Part shown: positions 62,214 to 64,000 of the stretch, piece after piece
Position numbering within the stretch: the stretch's first letter is position 1
Layout of the letters: each line of letters starts with the position of its first letter
Assembly: GCA_016712345.1 (NCBI GenBank)
Contig: JADJRH010000011.1
Location: forward strand, 4,092,001-4,156,000
Direction: 5' to 3'
Length of the DNA: 64,000 nt
Origin: Polyangiaceae bacterium
GTDB taxonomy: Bacteria > Myxococcota_A > Polyangia > Polyangiales > Polyangiaceae
The notes under the pieces: model-generated
Seen by the model: the letters and a program-made list of their open reading frames with translations, nothing else
Database searches by the model: none
Told to the model about the DNA's origin: nothing
Program-made: the position numbers and the translations under genes

Positions 62214-62449
62214 GAAGGCCAGCGACTTTATCACGGAGAAGTGGCCTGTCTTGGAATTTCCGGCGAAGAAGGCGCTGAAAGGGCTGAAAAAACGGCCAAG
62301 ATGCGATCGCGGGCGACGAGCTACGCGCCGCCGCGACCTTGCACACGTGTACACTTTGGCGAAACGCGCCGCGGAGAAGAACGGTCAGCACACGAACGCG
62401 CGCGTAACACGTACACAGTAGTCAGGCCGCAACCTGCAACAGCGCAAAT

Positions 62450-64000
62450 TCATGGTGCCAGTTTTGCGAGCACAATGTCTCCTTGTGAAAACGGGCATTC
62501 TAGCGGGCCATCTCCAAAATTGAGGGCGCCGGCCTCGGTAGCGCCGGCAACAACAACCGAATTGTCGTTGGGAGCCGCTATCCGTAGGCCCGCTTGAGAC
62601 ACCGCGTCACCGTAGGACTGCTGCCACAGCGCGCTGCCTGTGGAGTCCCAACGGCCGGCAAAGATGTCTGACATGCCAGCGGAAACCATGGCCCCGAGGC
62701 CGAGATCGAGCGTTGCGAAAAACGCACCCGTTACGGCAACGGCGTTGGAAGGTCCAACCGCAACGCCATAGGCGCCCTGAGCGCCGGCACCTGTCAGGTG
62801 TTTGGACCACAGATGCACGCCGTTTGAGTCGAACTTCGCGGCAAACCCATCTGGCTCGTTTCCCGCGAAAAAGGCGGTGCCGCCCAGGTTGATTGTTCCA
62901 GCGAAGTCTCCCGCGACAACGAGGTTGGAGGCGCTGTCAACCGCGATGGAGTTGACCGATTGATTAGGGTTGTCACCAAAGCTCTTGGACCACAGGGCAG
63001 TGCCACCTGAACTGAGCTTGGCGACAAAGGCATCAATTCCACCCGGCGAAGCCACCAAAGGCCCATTTCCAAAGTCGACAGTGCCTTGCAGCTTTCCACC
63101 CAGAAGAACGTTTTTCTGAGGGTCAGTGGCGATCTGAATGCCAAACTGACCATTCACGTCGCCGTAAGAGTGGCTCCATACGTGGTTGGCCGCTGCGTCG
63201 AGCTTTAATACGAAGAAGTCACCCGCACCCTGAAAGGGTAAGAGCCCACCGCCAAAGTCGACGGGAGATCCGATGTTTCCGGCGATGAGGAGGTTACCAT
63301 CCAGATCGATGTGGATAGACTCCGGCGCGTCGTTGGAAGGTCCACCCAAACGTTTGCTGTACACGTGCTGACCGGTAGAGTTGAGTTTAACAAGGAAGAT
63401 GTCATTTGCCCCTTGGGAAACCAGCACTCCGCCTCCAAAGTCCGCGAATGAACCAAAGTAACCTACCAGGTAGACGTTGCCGCCCGCGTCCACAGCAAGG
63501 CCCGTGCCGTTGCCGGGGAAACCTTGGCCCCATTGGTAGTTACCCATTGGGTCAAACTTGGCAACAACCACGTTTTGAAGTGGGCCGCCGCCGAGATCGA
63601 TTGTTCCGGTGCGGAAGGCGATCACCACATTGTTGTCGAGATCGGTGGTAAGTCCGATGAGTTCATCGGAGGCGTTGGGTGTGCAGAAAATCTTACTCCA
63701 CGTGGGGGCAGATCCACCTGTGCCCGTGGACGTTGATGCGGAGGTAGAGGTTGAGTTTGTACTGCCGCCGGTTCCACCCATGCCTCCCATGGAAACGGTT
63801 CCGGTAGAACCTCCCATAGAGGTTGTTCCCGACGTGGTGCCGCCGTTGCCTCCACTTCCCGTGCATTCGCACGCGCCAAACCCCGTGCCCTCGGCGTTGC
63901 ACACTTGCGCTCCTGTCTCCCCGTTGGAACATGCGCACTGGGCCGATTGGCCTGGAACGCATACGCTACCTCCGGTGGTGGTTTCTGCGGGAGGGCTGGA
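62450..64000 (-). CDS. SBBP-repeat beta-propeller lipoprotein (5' end outside window)
   Basis: The frame is open to the right edge, so the GTG at 63904 is not the true start. Upstream codons give CVPGQSAQCACSNGETGAQVC, continuing into CNAEGTGFGACEC, a common Cys-rich module behind myxobacterial lipoprotein signals. A Gly/Ser/Thr linker follows, then about eight ~50-residue SBBP-type blades. Examples are GNYQWGQGFPG...GNVYLVGYF, DIFLVKLNSTGQHVYSKRLGG, DFFVLKLDAAANHVWSHSYGD, DAFVAKLSSGGTALWSKSFGD and GFAAKFDSNGVHLWSKHL. It is likely a surface-exposed propeller; function unknown. Confidence 0.8.
   Translation of the reverse strand, partial: SSPPAETTTGGSVCVPGQSAQCACSNGETGAQVCNAEGTGFGACECTGSGGNGGTTSGTTSMGGSTGTVSMGGMGGTGGSTNSTSTSASTSTGTGGSAPTWSKIFCTPNASDELIGLTTDLDNNVVIAFRTGTIDLGGGPLQNVVVAKFDPMGNYQWGQGFPGNGTGLAVDAGGNVYLVGYFGSFADFGGGVLVSQGANDIFLVKLNSTGQHVYSKRLGGPSNDAPESIHIDLDGNLLIAGNIGSPVDFGGGLLPFQGAGDFFVLKLDAAANHVWSHSYGDVNGQFGIQIATDPQKNVLLGGKLQGTVDFGNGPLVASPGGIDAFVAKLSSGGTALWSKSFGDNPNQSVNSIAVDSASNLVVAGDFAGTINLGGTAFFAGNEPDGFAAKFDSNGVHLWSKHLTGAGAQGAYGVAVGPSNAVAVTGAFFATLDLGLGAMVSAGMSDIFAGRWDSTGSALWQQSYGDAVSQAGLRIAAPNDNSVVVAGATEAGALNFGDGPLECPFSQGDIVLAKLAP

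Noticed and set aside
60834..62597. Long frames on both strands through 61.5-62.0 kb
   Set aside because: They are kept open by the 98-bp tandem repeats (RGLFERDGACAVERV and SLDGASAVSLKQSSRG translate the repeat) and cross unrelated genes.

Overview
The window looks like a chromosomal stretch from a member of the Myxococcota, probably a Polyangia-like predator or soil bacterium. The pointers are two PknB-type Ser/Thr kinases that each sit beside a TPR protein, many secreted lipoproteins with Gly/Thr/Ser-rich linkers after the lipid-anchored Cys, MopE-like Cys/Asp repeats, a choice-of-anchor-L-like protein, DUF1501/DUF1592-type secreted proteins and a type VI secretion (T6SS) effector cluster. 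GC is moderately high and rises after about 54 kb. No tRNA, rRNA, CRISPR array or classical insertion sequence was seen.

Layout. 0-1.9 kb: a two-gene conflict cassette (trypsin-like protease with death-like effector-associated domains plus a protein made only of such domains). 1.9-4 kb: a YdeI/DUF1905 protein and a lysozyme-like lipoprotein. 4-12.7 kb: a T6SS export and effector cluster, with VgrG on + and, on -, PAAR, a helical/Pro-rich protein, a LysM/PG-binding protein, an 808-residue putative membrane-inserting effector and a frameshifted membrane protein that is its candidate immunity protein. 12.8-21 kb: FG-GAP lipoprotein, proS, MopE-like lipoprotein, Eis-like acetyltransferase and two Cys-rich lipoproteins. 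21-26 kb: alpha/beta hydrolase, acyl-CoA dehydrogenase, clpS and two MlaE-type permeases. 26-39 kb: kinase/TPR pairs flanking a DUF1592/DUF1501 secreted operon and an aldo-keto reductase fused to a PNKP-like kinase-phosphatase. 39-45.5 kb: beta-propeller lipoprotein, metzincin-like protease, DJ-1/PfpI protein, 5'-nucleotidase-like lipoprotein and NTF2-like lipoprotein. 45.6-53.8 kb: the pbpC/alpha-2-macroglobulin pair. 54-57.6 kb: Kir-type potassium channel, a small zinc-finger membrane protein and glyS. 57.8-64 kb: more lipoproteins, a NifU-like scaffold and a repeat-scarred intergenic region.

How it works together. Much of the window is envelope- and contact-related: T6SS weaponry, a periplasmic peptidoglycan synthase with its protease trap, lipid transport permeases, secreted proteases and surface lipoproteins, with kinases as regulators. 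Housekeeping genes (proS, glyS, clpS) are scattered between them.

Two short palindromic or near-palindromic words (GTGTACAC, and TCTACCC with its complement GGGTAGA) recur far more often than composition suggests. Several intergenic regions, mostly between convergent genes, hold strong hairpins. Four genes are split by what look like single-base frameshifts, so assembly error has to be kept in mind.
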